A stretch of DNA of 64,000 nucleotides from Anarhynchus alexandrinus. Its lineage: Eukaryota; Chordata; Aves; Charadriiformes; Charadriidae. This document shows, piece by piece, positions 1 to 12,200 of the stretch. A model generated the notes under the pieces. That model had not been told where the DNA came from. It was given only the letters and a program-made list of their open reading frames with translations, and did no database searches. The stretch spans positions 60,850-124,849 of the forward strand of contig VUYV01000767.1 of assembly GCA_008711295.1 (NCBI GenBank). Reading direction: 5' to 3'. How positions within the stretch are numbered: the stretch's first letter is position 1; each line of letters opens with the position of its first letter. Position numbers and translations under genes: made by a program.

Positions 1-1923
1 TAATGGGCAAGACATTTTTGCAGAGAACCGCAGGCTGGAGATGATGCTCGGCCCTGCATGAGGCACAGGGGTGGCTCAAGGACCAGCACGCCCTAATTCC
101 ACAGCATCCCTTGGCTGCAAAGTTAATGACAGATTTCAGAAAACACGAGGCTCAACCCATTGCTTTTGGCAGGCACGGGTGGCCCCGTGCACGTACAGCA
201 CTGTTGCCTAAGCCCTGTCAGAACCAAAACGATTCCCTCCTGCAAGCGGTGCAACCTCTTCCCAATTAGCAAAGCATCCACAGAGTTTTGCAGAACAAGA
301 GAGGCATTAACACAAGCAAGGTTTAATCCAGCAATGCCCTCAAGGGCCTGTGAGGCATTAGCCAGTCTGGTTTGCCCTCGGAAGGCTGAACGGGAAACAT
401 TTGCTGGATCTGGCTCTCATGGCAAGCACTGCTGGCTGGAGAGCAGACCCTCAGCGGTTATCACTGAAGCCTTGAGAGCACGCTCCATTTATTACTGCAA
501 ATTGTGTCCTAAGCTACATTTGTGCAAATGCTCACATCCCTTCAGTGTGGGCAATGGTCAGCAACTCCTTTTACATACCAGGTAAATCGCTACAGCACAC
601 ACACAAGGCCAATATTTAATCCTCTTTCCATTTGTATCCATAAAGTCACTTGGTTGCACATGTTCCCAGGATAAACAGTTTTTCTGCCACTTCACAAAAA
701 TAGCCACCTGGCTGGAGGGAAGTTTTACTGATCTAAACCCCGTCACCGAAGGGGGCGGAAAAATATTGTGCTTCTGAAGACGACCAGCAGATTTCAGCAG
801 AGACAGTGGCAGCTTGCGCTTCACACGGGCTGGGAGAGGCAAGACCTGGACGATTTAATAGTACCTTTTCCACCGCAGGTTAAAGGAGGTGAATTCCTTG
901 ATTAAGGTTCAGAAATGAGTAGAATAAATCACTAGTATTCGGTTGAAAAGAAAAAGGTGCATTACTCCACATGAAAAAGGTCCAAAGCAATCAGGCTGTC
1001 TCCTTCCATCCATCCTGAACTAGCTAGAGGTCACTACACACCAAATTTACAAGCTTTGTTTTTTATCTTCAAACAATACTTTGGCACTTTTCAAGCTTTT
1101 TGCCTGAATTAAAACCCAAAGTAAACAAGTTATAAAGTTTGACAACTATCCCACATTTGAGGCTGTTAAAAAAATAATCACTAATTCGGCTTCATGAAAA
1201 TAACACGAAGCCCTCAATCCAAGTACAAGTCAAGGCAGCTCAGTTGTACGAGAAGGGAGAGCTGCTTTGCTCAGAGGCAGATCTGCCAGAAAATAGTAAG
1301 GCCTTGACCATCCAGAACAGGCTCCATCAACGCGACAGGATGGAGCATCAGCCACCTCTGCTTCATGCGACCGCATACTGAAAACAAAGTCACCTGGGTC
1401 TAAGGACTTATTTTCAGCACATGTCGGAGGAGCGCAGGACCTACTGTTGATGAAGTTATGTCCAAAGCAGCCAGACTTGATCTTTACAGGCAGAGATTTA
1501 GTCCTCCGGCTATGCACACTCACCCTCATCCAGTCTGTCATTCTATTTGTCATCAGCAACATGTGAGTGTATTATGGCAAAAGGAAAGAAAATGGGGAGG
1601 GAGAAAAAAAACCAAAACACCCAACTCAGTGCAGTATCTCACATTATGGCCAAGCTCCCTCCTCCAGCCGTTACCTCTGTCATTTTTGGTGGCCTCAATT
1701 CTGCCGGAGACGCGCCGGGAGCAGACAGATCCCGCACAGAGACACACAGCACAGCGCACCCTCAGACGCACAGGTGAAAAACAAAAAGGGAAGGAGAGAA
1801 GGGCGGACGTGATGGAAGAATGAGATGGCTCTTCTCCTGGTGGGGGTGCCCATAGCCGCAGGCTCTTCCAGTGCCCTACTGTCCACTGGGAGAGAGGGTG
1901 TGGGGGCTTTGGCAAGATGACGG
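1..1923. other. 3' flank of SEPTIN11, no supported gene
   Basis: AT-leaning sequence with a moderately GC-rich patch near 1680-1900. The open frames on both strands are short and match no family I recognise. Minus-strand AATAAA occurs at 488-493. From vertebrate synteny the convergent gene CCNI would lie to the left, but no cyclin coding sequence is seen. Confidence 0.5.
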
Positions 1924-1939
1924 TTACATAAAGAAGAAG
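1924..1939 (-). other. Possible alternative last exon of SEPTIN11 (tail NFFFM)
   Basis: A long minus-strand pyrimidine tract (about 1940-1981) ends in CTGTAG. If exon 9 splices here, its two leftover bases plus C make Asn, then Phe-Phe-Phe-Met and TAA. The result is again 429 residues. Alternative C-termini at this point are known for SEPT6-group paralogues. The site could equally be a chance acceptor in a purine-rich stretch of the plus strand. A possible poly(A) signal lies at 488-493. Confidence 0.25.
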
Positions 1940-1945
1940 CTACAG

Positions 1946-2639
1946 AAAAAGAGAAAAACAGAAAAGAAAAGAAAACAGAGGTTCAGAATTGAAATTAAAA
2001 AGTGAGAGAGAAAAGAAAAAGGAGGAACAACATTTTAAAGAACGTAAGCCATGGAGGGAAGGGTGCACTGGGGAGGCGTTGTATGAACCAACTACACCAG
2101 AGAGGCCCAAACTTCTTCAAGACACCGGGCTGATTCGGAGAACAAGGTCACAACCGCCACAAAAAGTGACTGACAAACACCAGCACAAACCTACAGAGGC
2201 ATCTCTAAGGCACAAAATAGCCCACCGGGAAACATCAAATGCCTCATCCCCTCCTGTCACACCGTTCTAAATGGCACCAGCAAAACAAAGTCAAAGGCCA
2301 CGCGAAGACCAAAGCATTTGGGTAAAAATATATTTCTTCTCCCCACTTCAAGTGTTGCCGCTATTTGTGTATGTAACCTAAAGCACATACAAGAAATAAC
2401 TGAGCTTATGCTATAAGGTTATTATTCAATTTGTAATTCAAAAACTGAAATATTTTAACATCAAATAAAGTGACAATATCTAACAGATGCATACATATAA
2501 TTTGCATTAACACTGTATGTAGGTTACACAATTCTTTAGTTACAAACATGGGTTATTTTCAAATATCAAGGTAATAAAGTTCTACACCTATAGTTTAAGG
2601 CAATCAGGATATTAAAAATGTATACAAATACAATATTTC
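1946..2639. other. AT-rich intergenic or downstream 3' UTR sequence
   Basis: Strongly purine-rich at 1946-2035, then AT-rich from about 2320. Plus-strand AATAAA hexamers occur at 2465 and 2573 and could serve a gene entering from the left, but no exon is visible. No coding frame is recognisable. Confidence 0.4.
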
Positions 2640-2655
2640 TACCGCTGTTCACAGC

Positions 2656-2661
2656 TTTATT
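2656..2661 (-). terminator. Candidate distal poly(A) signal of SEPTIN11
   Basis: AATAAA on the minus strand lies in a typical AU-rich 3'-end setting, with sequence downstream containing TATTGTATTTGTATAC. It is the last canonical hexamer before a stretch of about 2.1 kb without one. Confidence 0.5.
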
Positions 2662-4005
2662 TTCCGTTAATTAAAAAAACCCTTCATATTTGTACAGTTC
2701 CATGCTGATACACGCTGATGAGAGCGTCATGGATATCGTATACTGCAAATGCAACCAAGGTCCTCGGAGAAGAGACAAATACGCACTCTTCTAACGTCTC
2801 AGAAGGGCAAATGGTAACTGGATTCAAATGGACATATCTGATATGATCACACACAAAAAGACATTTCCCTTCTCACTTCGACGTTTTAGGAGAAGCAGGA
2901 TGAGAGCTACCTGGAGAAACACTGGTCATGTTAAATAAAGACATGACACAAAGATACACATCTCCTTGATGGGATTTCAAGCTGTCAGAAGGACACAGAG
3001 GGGGTGACAGAAGTTGGGGTTCTCAGGCCGCAGAGGAGCCTGGGGTGGGTGCCAGTCGCTGCTTTCCCCCCCTCCCCGCAGCACCACACGCCACAGGAGA
3101 TGCAAGGCGATGCATTTAACGACCATGAGCTCAAAGGGTGCCCTCCTACTTACTGCCCGCCTGGAAAGTAACTGTGCCACCCCAGCAAGGTTTTGCGGGA
3201 GCAAACCCTCACTCATCTCTGCCTTTTCGGCTGCCTGCTGGACGGACGCGTGCCCACCTCTACAGAGCCATCACGGCCTCTCTCAGTGACCTGGATTTTG
3301 TCCGTTTTCCCATTCTGGGGGTTCATTCCATGCCCTGAGAACGCTGTCATCCCAGAAACACACATTCCGGTGTGCTTTCTTGCTCCTTCGTATTATTCTA
3401 AGGTTTGAAATCCACCTTGTGAGGAACATGCAGCACTATCAGCTAGTTTTTGTTGCTAACACACACAAAGGGCTGCAGTGCCTCTCAAGCAAGGCTTTGG
3501 CCCACGCAACCGCCTGCCCAGTTTCAGAACATGGTTCAGTAGCTTCAAGCACGCAGAGAAGCTGCGCAGGGTTGCTTTAGGCGTTCAACAGGAGCTGGAT
3601 GTCGCCTTCCCCCTGGCTTCTTTTCAACATCTCAGCAACAGCAGATCATTGCTGGAAGTTTTAAAGGAGTTTTAACAACGCCACTTGCACGTAAGCGGAC
3701 TTAAAGAACTCCCCCAGAAAAGCCCAACCGGTTTCGGATCAGTAGCGAGGCAGAAAGGGTGAGTCTCTTCCTGCTGTACTTACATGCAAAGGTGAAAGCG
3801 CATCCAACTAGATTTGAGCGCATCACTTACTCCATGCAGAATCAGGGACTACTGTGAAAAAAAGGCCTAAGTCAAGAGAAGAAAGAAGTGCAGCAGTAAC
3901 AAGCTGAACGTGGCCCAGGGGTTTAAGGAGGAAAAAAAAAAAGGTCATCTATATCTCCTTTGGCAAAAAACCAAAACAGTACCTTTAACTTTTGCAAGTT
4001 TATGG

Positions 4006-4011
4006 TTTATT
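4006..4011 (-). terminator. Candidate middle poly(A) signal of SEPTIN11
   Basis: AATAAA on the minus strand is followed by a GTTTTGGTTTTTT-type GU/U-rich element at about 3963-3980. It would give a 3' UTR of about 2.2 kb. Confidence 0.4.
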
Positions 4012-4560
4012 CCCAGTTTCTCCAAAACAGCTTGCTTTTTGCTGGAGAAAGAAACCCAACCAAAAATACATTAATGCACTTGGTCACAGCTTTCTGTCAA
4101 AAAAAAATTAATAGCCAGACTCAGCTGATTTCCCTGCCAAACGTCCCTTGAAGGGCTGTTAAAGGAAGCAGGACAAATAAATGTTAAAATTAAGTTTTCT
4201 ACTTGGCACAAAATGCTGGTAATAAAAGAGGACATGCACAGAGACAGCTGAAGCAAAGCACACCGCCACAAGCATTCAAGGATGTGCATGCGATGGGACG
4301 GTAAAAGAAAAAACATGCCAAAACCTAAACTTCTTCCTTGCTAACTCAATATTTTAAAGCTGGGTTTGCCAGAAGCCGAGAGAACCATAGTTTCATTTTT
4401 CCAAACAACCCCCTAGAAAACCTGCTTAAACCTGACAAGAAGTGCATCGTCATTGATAAGACCAGGAGATACAATTTAAGAAAAAAAACAAAACCACCAT
4501 AAACACACCAACAGAAAAAACAATGAACAAAAAAAAAACAAAAAGAAAAGGCTCAACTAT

Positions 4561-4566
4561 TTTATT
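4561..4566 (-). terminator. Candidate proximal poly(A) signal of SEPTIN11
   Basis: AATAAA on the minus strand is followed within about 15-45 bases by very U-rich sequence (4512-4550). This is the best-placed downstream element of the three candidates. Use would give a 3' UTR of about 1.65 kb. Confidence 0.5.
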
Positions 4567-6193
4567 TCCAGCTTAATCTCCAATCAATTTTTGCTGTCTG
4601 TCCAAGACATCATATTTAGACATCCTCTTCCCAAAGCCATGTTTAAGCAGTGAGGGTTAAAAAGCAAGATGACCCAAAAGCTAACCCCCAAACGCATTTT
4701 CCCATCCAGCAACTTCAGAAAAGGTGACAATTCTGCCTTTTCTTTTTTTTTTCCCCCCTCCAGAGAGGCAGAAATTCCATCCCAGAAACAAGCAAAGAAC
4801 TGCAGTGCGTGAGACTTAGGTGGAGAACAGTATTTTTAAGAGTGCTTTAAAGAAAGAAACAGGAGACTACCTAGCTAGGAGCAGTGGAAATGCTGGCTCT
4901 ACATCAGCAGAAGAGAAAGAAATCCAGGAGTCATAGGGTAAGCATGGCTCGCCACTTCTTGGGAAGGAAGGGAAAGACTCTGTCCAAAAAGCAATGGCAT
5001 AGAAAACACATTAAAACAGACCAATTTCCACTCCGCGCTGGCCACAGAGCGAGGCCTGGCTTATGCTAAATCTTCTTTGCACGTTCAAGGGACATCTGAA
5101 TGGGGCACTGTCCCTAGGGCGGTGGGGAACACGGTGATTCTATGTCCAGGCACCCTTGACATGAATTTCTGGATCCCACAGCTTTGCAAGTCCATATTTA
5201 AGTGCGTGCAGGAATCCTCCGGACGGCTCTAAGAGGATGTTGAAGGCTACCTCTTCCCCCCTGCCCAGGCATTTGATTCCCTAAGGGCTGCTAAGTCTTG
5301 CTAAGATCATGCAGGTTGGAAAACAGGTACTATTTTAAGTGAGGTTTCCAAGGTTATGGTCAGGCAGGTCATACATGGAAAGCAATCATGAGAAATGGTC
5401 CTTCTCCCAGGCACCTGCAGCGCCGTTTGGTTCCCACCGCAGCATTCAGCAGGTAGCTACTACACTGAGCCAGAAGGGTGGCTGTCAAAATATGCCCGCA
5501 CACGACAATAAACCCAAGCCAGCTAATACGATCAGGTCAGACAACAAAAACAGGAACTAATTAAAAAATATCATGCAAATGTAATGGCATGCAAGGTCAG
5601 TTAAACTGTTGTTATCTACACACACATACCCCCCTCCCTCTCCCCCCGCAGCGGGACTCTCATTGCTGTAACACATTAGCTATTGAAGGGATACGGGTCG
5701 GACTAAACTCCAGGGTTTAGCCACGCCGGGGATGGGGCTGTGACCTCGTACAGCAGTAACTCCCCGGGGCTGGTTTCTGCGGACCCAGGGAGCCATTCAG
5801 CACGGGGCTACCGCAGCCAGCCCTCCCAGAGCCGGGTAGGCTAGCAGCACTGAGGACCCCATCCAGTCAACGCCGCTCGCTCGAGCTGCTGACATCCAGC
5901 CCTGACGCTCAGTTCGAATTTAAGGCCAAAAGTGATTTGCTGCTTCTGGTTTTGACCAGAAAAACCACATGGTATCATTACCCTGCCCCCTCCACCCACC
6001 CCTGAACTTCCAGTTGCATACAGTCCTGGACCCAATCCTTCTTCCTTCTTGTTCCCACTATGTTATTAGATGAGTTAATAGTTATTCATGTTAAAAAAAA
6101 ATTAAAAATTAAAAAAAAAGAAAGAAAACAGATGGCAGAGACACATTACTGCAAAAGCAGGTGAATGCAGGAACATCCTTGGCTTGACAGGCT

Positions 6194-6209
6194 TTATGTG
6201 AAGCTTGCA
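6194..6209 (-). CDS. SEPTIN11: SEPTIN11 last coding exon (tail NASFT)
   Basis: Sixteen coding bases complete the Asn codon left by exon 9 and add Ala-Ser-Phe-Thr and TAA, the known end of mammalian SEPTIN11. The acceptor is strong: a T-rich tract followed by AACTTGCAG. With it the total product is 429 residues. The exon is invisible to ORF searches and was found by searching the minus strand for the expected tail in the correct phase. Confidence 0.92.
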
Positions 6210-9200
6210 CTGCAAGTTAAAAAAGAACAAAAACAAAAGAAGTTAGCAATAATAGAACCCAAAATGCAAAAAAAAAACCCCAAAAACAAAAATCAAAGAA
6301 AGCTGGGAGAGCCGACACCAGCAACCTGCTTTGGTGGGTGTGCATGCAGATGGATTATGCGATTCAAAAGAAACTGAACCTCAACGCTGGGCTCTACTCT
6401 AGCCTATGACAAGCAAAAGCAAAAAGAAAAACCGAGGGGCAGAACTAGTGAGCAACCAAGCACGTCAGTTAGACCAGGTTGCAGTCTGTACGTGGTTGGT
6501 GTCTTGAAGCTTTGTTTTTTCGGATGGGCATGGCTGAGGGGTATGGTTGCGGGTGTCCAGTTGGGGTTACTTTATACGGGCGCTCTGGCAGAAGGCTGTG
6601 TGCTTAGCCTTCACCCAAAAACTCAGGTATCTGGGACCTGGGCACCACGATGTCTCCCAGCACATCAGCTTTCACACCCAAGTCAGATCCTTCAGACATC
6701 AGCAAAGCCCTCTGTTTGCTGGGTACTGGGCCAGGCCCTGACACACATTACAGCTCAGGTTATAGCTGCGTGTTAGAGCTCAGGGATTGCTCCAGGACTA
6801 AGCATGGCCCACGATGGCCAGACCAGTCACACTGGACTGGAAACTACTACATAGAAAGGAAACTGGAAATAAATTTTTCATCTGGTGTTCATAAGTAGCT
6901 CGAAATAAACAGAAACAGAGCCCAAACAGATGGTCCCGGCTCCTGGGGGGGTTGAGGATGAGGAAGTAACACAACAGCACATGTTGAGGCATGCATGTGG
7001 CCATCTACAAACAACAGGCAAGCACCACAAAGCTATCTGCTGCTCCTATCGGGTTTTGCCAAGTCCATTGCCAGGAACCATCTCCAGATTGTTCAGGTTT
7101 GAAGCACGGTCCCATCCCAAAATCACCGTAAGGGCTTTATACATATGCTCAGCCCCACGTTCAAGAAAGTACTCGAGTACGTGTCTATTCTACAGTCACA
7201 CAAGTGTCTGAGGTACACTGATGTGCTGTCCTGAAAACCGCACGCTTCTGTCATCAGGCCAGAGCTGCACCAATTTTAGATGAAAAACACATAAGCTACA
7301 GGAATCTGAGAATTGGATTGCTAAAAAATAAAACAAGTATTAAAATACAAGTTGTTCCTGCAGGAATAGTCTAGAAATCAAGAGGGCCACAGTGTCCCTC
7401 ACAGAGTCTGGCCAGCAGCAGATTTCACCCTGAGCCTTCCCTCCAGCTTGTACAGCACAATGGAAAGTCTGTTGTCCAAGTTGGAGAAATCTGATCCCAC
7501 CTTGAGAAAACAAAAGCATTCCCGCAAATTACTTTCTGGGGAGGCGACGGGGATCATGCATGGCAAGGATTTCCCCTGGCAACTGCACAAGAACCACCAC
7601 AGCCCATGTCAGCAGAGAGAAAGGTTGGAAGCCTTACCTATACAAACCGCAGCTTTTCATTAGAGTGCCAGGAGAAACTTAAAGCCTTTAGAAAAACCAA
7701 GGTGTGCTACAAGGCAGAAGCATCAGCATTTCCCTTTAAAGCCTCCGTTAGTAATTCAAACACTAAAGAACAATTGAAGCAGTTACAGCACCTGGTGTGG
7801 AGCGACACTGAAAGGACACACTAAAACACGTGCATGTTCCTCATGACTGGATTTCTGTGAATGCATCAGCAAAGCAGAAACTGTGTTTGTTACCGTCGCT
7901 AGAAACATCCATGTATCACACCCACAACACTGTCTATGTGCCAGCCAACTTCACAGAAGCAAACAGTAGCCAACACTGACTACCAAAAGTTACAAATCTC
8001 CCCAGACCATTACATACTGCACTGGCCTCTTAGCTAAAAGGTGAAAAAACTGACTGCAGAGCTTGTAAAAATATTAAGCTACCAACTCTGTTTAAGAGCT
8101 AAGAAAAAGGGTCTTCAAAATTTTCTGTTCTTTTTGGGAAATGGGTCACCACGTCTGAATTCTCATGCCAGAGAAGACCGGTGTTTCAGCCTATCCTATT
8201 CACAGGCATTGTCGCAGAAGAGGATTTCAGCATGCGTGGACGTTAGTTGCCAACACTTACTGGTTCTGAAGTTCAGCACGACACTGCTCAGTCTGTAATG
8301 ATTTCTACACCCAAGCAGAGCATGCAGCACACAAGCACTCTATGCGTTTCAGCAGGAGCCCCAGACCAGGTTCTCAGTTAGCGTAAAGCAGCACAGCTCC
8401 ATAGGAGCTACATCAACGTACATCAGCTGAGGAACTAGCCCTAGGCCCTCCCCACCTTCCCCGGGGAAGCCAGGGGCAGAAGCAACAAGAGACAGGTACC
8501 GAACCAGCAGTAGAGACAGGGGACATGCAGTGAGCGTCAGCGCAACTTCCCAAAGTATAAAAATATCCTAGTATAAATGCAATACAACAGAACCTCATAG
8601 GCTCACGCTGTGAGGCAGCTCAGACCTGGCTGAAGTTCACAGGTTAGCACAGGAGACAAAAGCGTCTATACCACATCCCAACTAACATTTTGGTTCGTCC
8701 AACAGCAACAGCTTAGTGTTAATTGAGTAGGTTACTCTGCCGGAGCCTATTAAGGAACACACCCCTTCACTGCCGGCCATTAAGAGAAGCATGGAACTGT
8801 CATTTTGTGTGTGGGTTAAAGCAGCCTTTTCCTGGGAGATTTGCTGCATCGCCCTCTTTACAGCTTTCCCCATTGCAGTTATCAACTAGCACCGTTATCG
8901 CAGATGACCCAGAAAGGACTTGCATTAGTATTCCCTTAATGTATATGGAAAAAGTGGATGGAAATGACAACAGGAGGCCTCAAAGCAGCCTCTATCACAG
9001 TAACCTGTCTTGCTGCGCTGTACAAACACCCCATGCGCAGTCTACTTCACCTCTGCAAGGTCTGTCTGGCTTCGCTGTACACATCACACCTAAGTGGACC
9101 TTGTGTTCTGGTTTTTAAAGCACGGTGAAGTAGCCAGTATCATTTAATAAATAAGGGTCTCTTGCACTAATAGCAAGCTAAACATAGCCGTCTCCAAGTA

Positions 9201-12200
9201 CAGGCTGCAAGAAGGAGGTTACATCAATTTGGATCAATCTAGAGCTCAAGGTTTTCAGCAGAGCTCTGCAGCGACTTAACTCTGAGCCCAAGTCAACAGC
9301 AATGTTACTCCAATTTCAAGGCGAGCAGAGCTAGGTCCAAGCTGAGCACATCTGAAAATCCCGCCTCCAAATACTGACCACAGGACATAGCCTGTCCGCG
9401 TACCCTGTTCCTTGGTGCCTATGACTTGCTGGAATCTCAGAGTACTGGAGGGAATAGGATTATACTGCTAGTATACAAATATAAAATAGTAAAAAACAGT
9501 GTCATTATGTTTACTAAAAGGTATGGGTTTCTTAGCTTATTTTGTCAACTCGAGACAACCACAAATGCCATTTACCTGCAATTACGGTACCATAGTAGTT
9601 TGGGGTTTTTTAAAAAAAAAAATAAAACCACCACCCCCAAACTTCTTGTCTTTAAAGCAAGCTTCCAAGTATTCACTTTTGGCACTAGCACTGCCCATGT
9701 AAAAATAACATGGTGGTTTTGGTTTCTAATCTACTTCTACTTACAACTATAACCTTAAAGAATAAGAACTGGAGACTACTCTCAGGTGAAAGAAAGGACA
9801 GGTAGATACCCCCTTAATACTTTTGGCTCAGGCAGATAAATCTGAGTCCAGAACATCTCTGAGCTGTTCCAGAAGATGCTGGACAGATCACAGGTCAAGC
9901 CTCCAGAATCCGATTGCTCTCCCATACCAGTCAGACTTCAACATAAAATTTAAGGTACTCTTCTAGAGAAAAATTAAGATCATGTCCCCGGCCCACCCTT
10001 TAGAAAAAAATATTTTATTTGATCAGGCTGATAAAAGCCCAGTTTCCAGTCTGGTAATGGGAAAAAGCAAATACAGACATGCAGCAAGAAAGAAAAAACA
10101 ACCTCCCGAATTGTAATAATCCCTACAAAGGACGTGGGTGACATCCGCTTACTTTTTCTTGTCCTTGTCTTTCTTGGTTTGTTGGGAACCTGCCTGCTGA
10201 GCCTGCGACTGTAATAGCTGAGCTGCTGCTTTCTTCTTTTGAAAGTTGTTCAGCTCTTCTTCAAGTTCCTTCTTTTTGTCTTCCACTTTTTTCTTCTCTT
10301 CTTGGTGAGTCCTCTTTAGATGGTCAAACTTTTCGTGAAGCTGCCGGGACAGAAACAATGAGAATCGGACGAGAAGAGAAGCACATTCACCCCAATTACT
10401 GGTAACGATGTCTGAAGCGGTTCTGCTGGCACTAAGGCCTCAATGCATTACCAGTAAGTCATCACTGGCCTGTTCCAAGCATGCCTGACCTTCTGAGAAA
10501 AGCCCTGCAATTAACACACACTGGCACACACTGATGGCAGCAATTTAGGTTGCTGTAGGAATATGACAGCTCTCTGGGCATTTGCAAATCCCGGTGTTCC
10601 ATTACGCATCGGTTTGTACCTAAGTGGGCTCTCATGCAAAGCAAGAAAACAGAGTCATTCAGGGCGATGCTCTTCTCTATCTCTGTAGAAGCACACGCTC
10701 CTCCATGAGGCCCAAGAAACAGCTCCCTCCCCTAGCAGGACATTTACATTTTCTCTGTCCCACAGCAATCAGTGCCGACCTATACGCACTGAACAAATCG
10801 TGGTAGGGCAGCTCTCAGAGAGCTCTGTCACATCCCTCCACAACTGTGCTGAGTGGGACTTACTGCCCTCTGGGAAGTCCTTGTCTGCTTACTGAGAGTC
10901 TCCAGATAGGCGTGACTGCTCGAGGGCAGCGCTGGCTGTACCATAGCCGAAGATCCACTGCAAACCAACATCGCTTTGAGTAGCAAACATTCTCTCCTCT
11001 GGGTGGGAGTGAAGAGGAGAGAGCAGAGAGGACTCCCACGGCACAGCAAGGCTGACATTTCTGTGGGGTACGTAGCCACAGCTGCTGTTAGTGTTGCACT
11101 GCAGCGCTTCCCACTCACTCCACAGTATACATCCTCCTCCAGCTGCCCAAACCCAGGGGATACTCCTACTCCATTTTACAGGCACAGAAAAGTGGCAACG
11201 GGCTTGTGTAATGGGGTCACACCACAAGTCCATGGCAGGACGGGGAACTGAGTTTATATCTGCTTCTTGAGGCTCTTTATGGACAGCAAGCACCTTTGCA
11301 GGCTTGATGGTGGAATCTGGATGCTCAACTTCTCAGGGAAGGAGGAAAAGTCCCAGCCTAAACCCTCACACACCATCCCCTGAGTTACATTATACTCACA
11401 TCTTTCTCTGCTTCCTTCAACTCTGCTTCTTTCTCCTTCACTCGCATGACAAACATCTGCCTCATTTCATCTTCCTTCTTCTGGAGCTCACCCAGGAATT
11501 CGTTCCTCTTTGCTTCGTAAGTCTCTTGGAGACTGTTAAAAACACCGAAAAAACAGTCAGAGCTGTGTTTCAGAGCTGTATTTCAAGTACAGTCATGAGT
11601 TTCCAGCCTCTGGTGATCTTAGTGCACTGTGTCGTCACAAAACATTGTCAGAGGTCCCTGACTGCAACAGAGGCATGACCACCTCCACCGAAACCAGTCC
11701 TAGCTTGCTAGGTGGCAGCAGCAGGAGACAAATTGCGAAGTGACAATGAACACACGGTTCAGGGCCCTGTAAATGACTGAGCAGGCAGGATGACTACCCT
11801 CGAAAATAAACAGCCCCTACGAAAGTACGTACAGCAATCCCCGATACTCACATAGGTTGTGATCTGTTAGAGCCACACCTTCCAGCTTCTCCCACTGTTT
11901 GTCCTGAATCTCTTCAATCGAAGTGCAAGATTTGTGGAACAGACACGGGCTTATCAGCGCGCAAAATCTGGCTTTATGTAGTTCATTAACCATGACACTG
12001 ACACAGAGTAAAACCAATTTTCACTCCTCATCACTAACAGATTCAGATCAGGAGCTTTATTTACATAAAGCCACATCGGGAGACCTCTCTTTCTCCTTTA
12101 GCTGTCAAGAGAGCCCATGTGAACAAGCAGCAGCATTCCTCCTTCAAATAACATTACTGGATTTCTTCATTCCTTTATTCCCCCTCTACTTCCTGGCATT

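Larger units (their letters stand above)
2640..6193 (-). other. SEPTIN11: SEPTIN11 3' untranslated region (predicted)
   Basis: About 3.5 kb follows the stop codon with no conserved coding frame on either strand. It is rich in T/A runs on the sense strand, for example around 6093-6118 and 4480-4552. It contains three sense-strand AATAAA hexamers followed by U/GU-rich sequence. The 3' limit is placed near 2640, about 16-20 bases beyond the last hexamer. The extent is an inference and needs RNA evidence. Confidence 0.65.

Noticed and set aside
1..2600. 3' end of CCNI entering from the left
   Set aside because: Expected from synteny, but no cyclin coding sequence or convincing last exon is visible; plus-strand AATAAA at 2465 and 2573 alone is not enough.
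5629..5647. G-rich run in the SEPTIN11 3' UTR (minus strand) as a G-quadruplex
   Set aside because: Only three G tracts of three or more (G6, G3, G6) are present, so a canonical four-tract motif is lacking.
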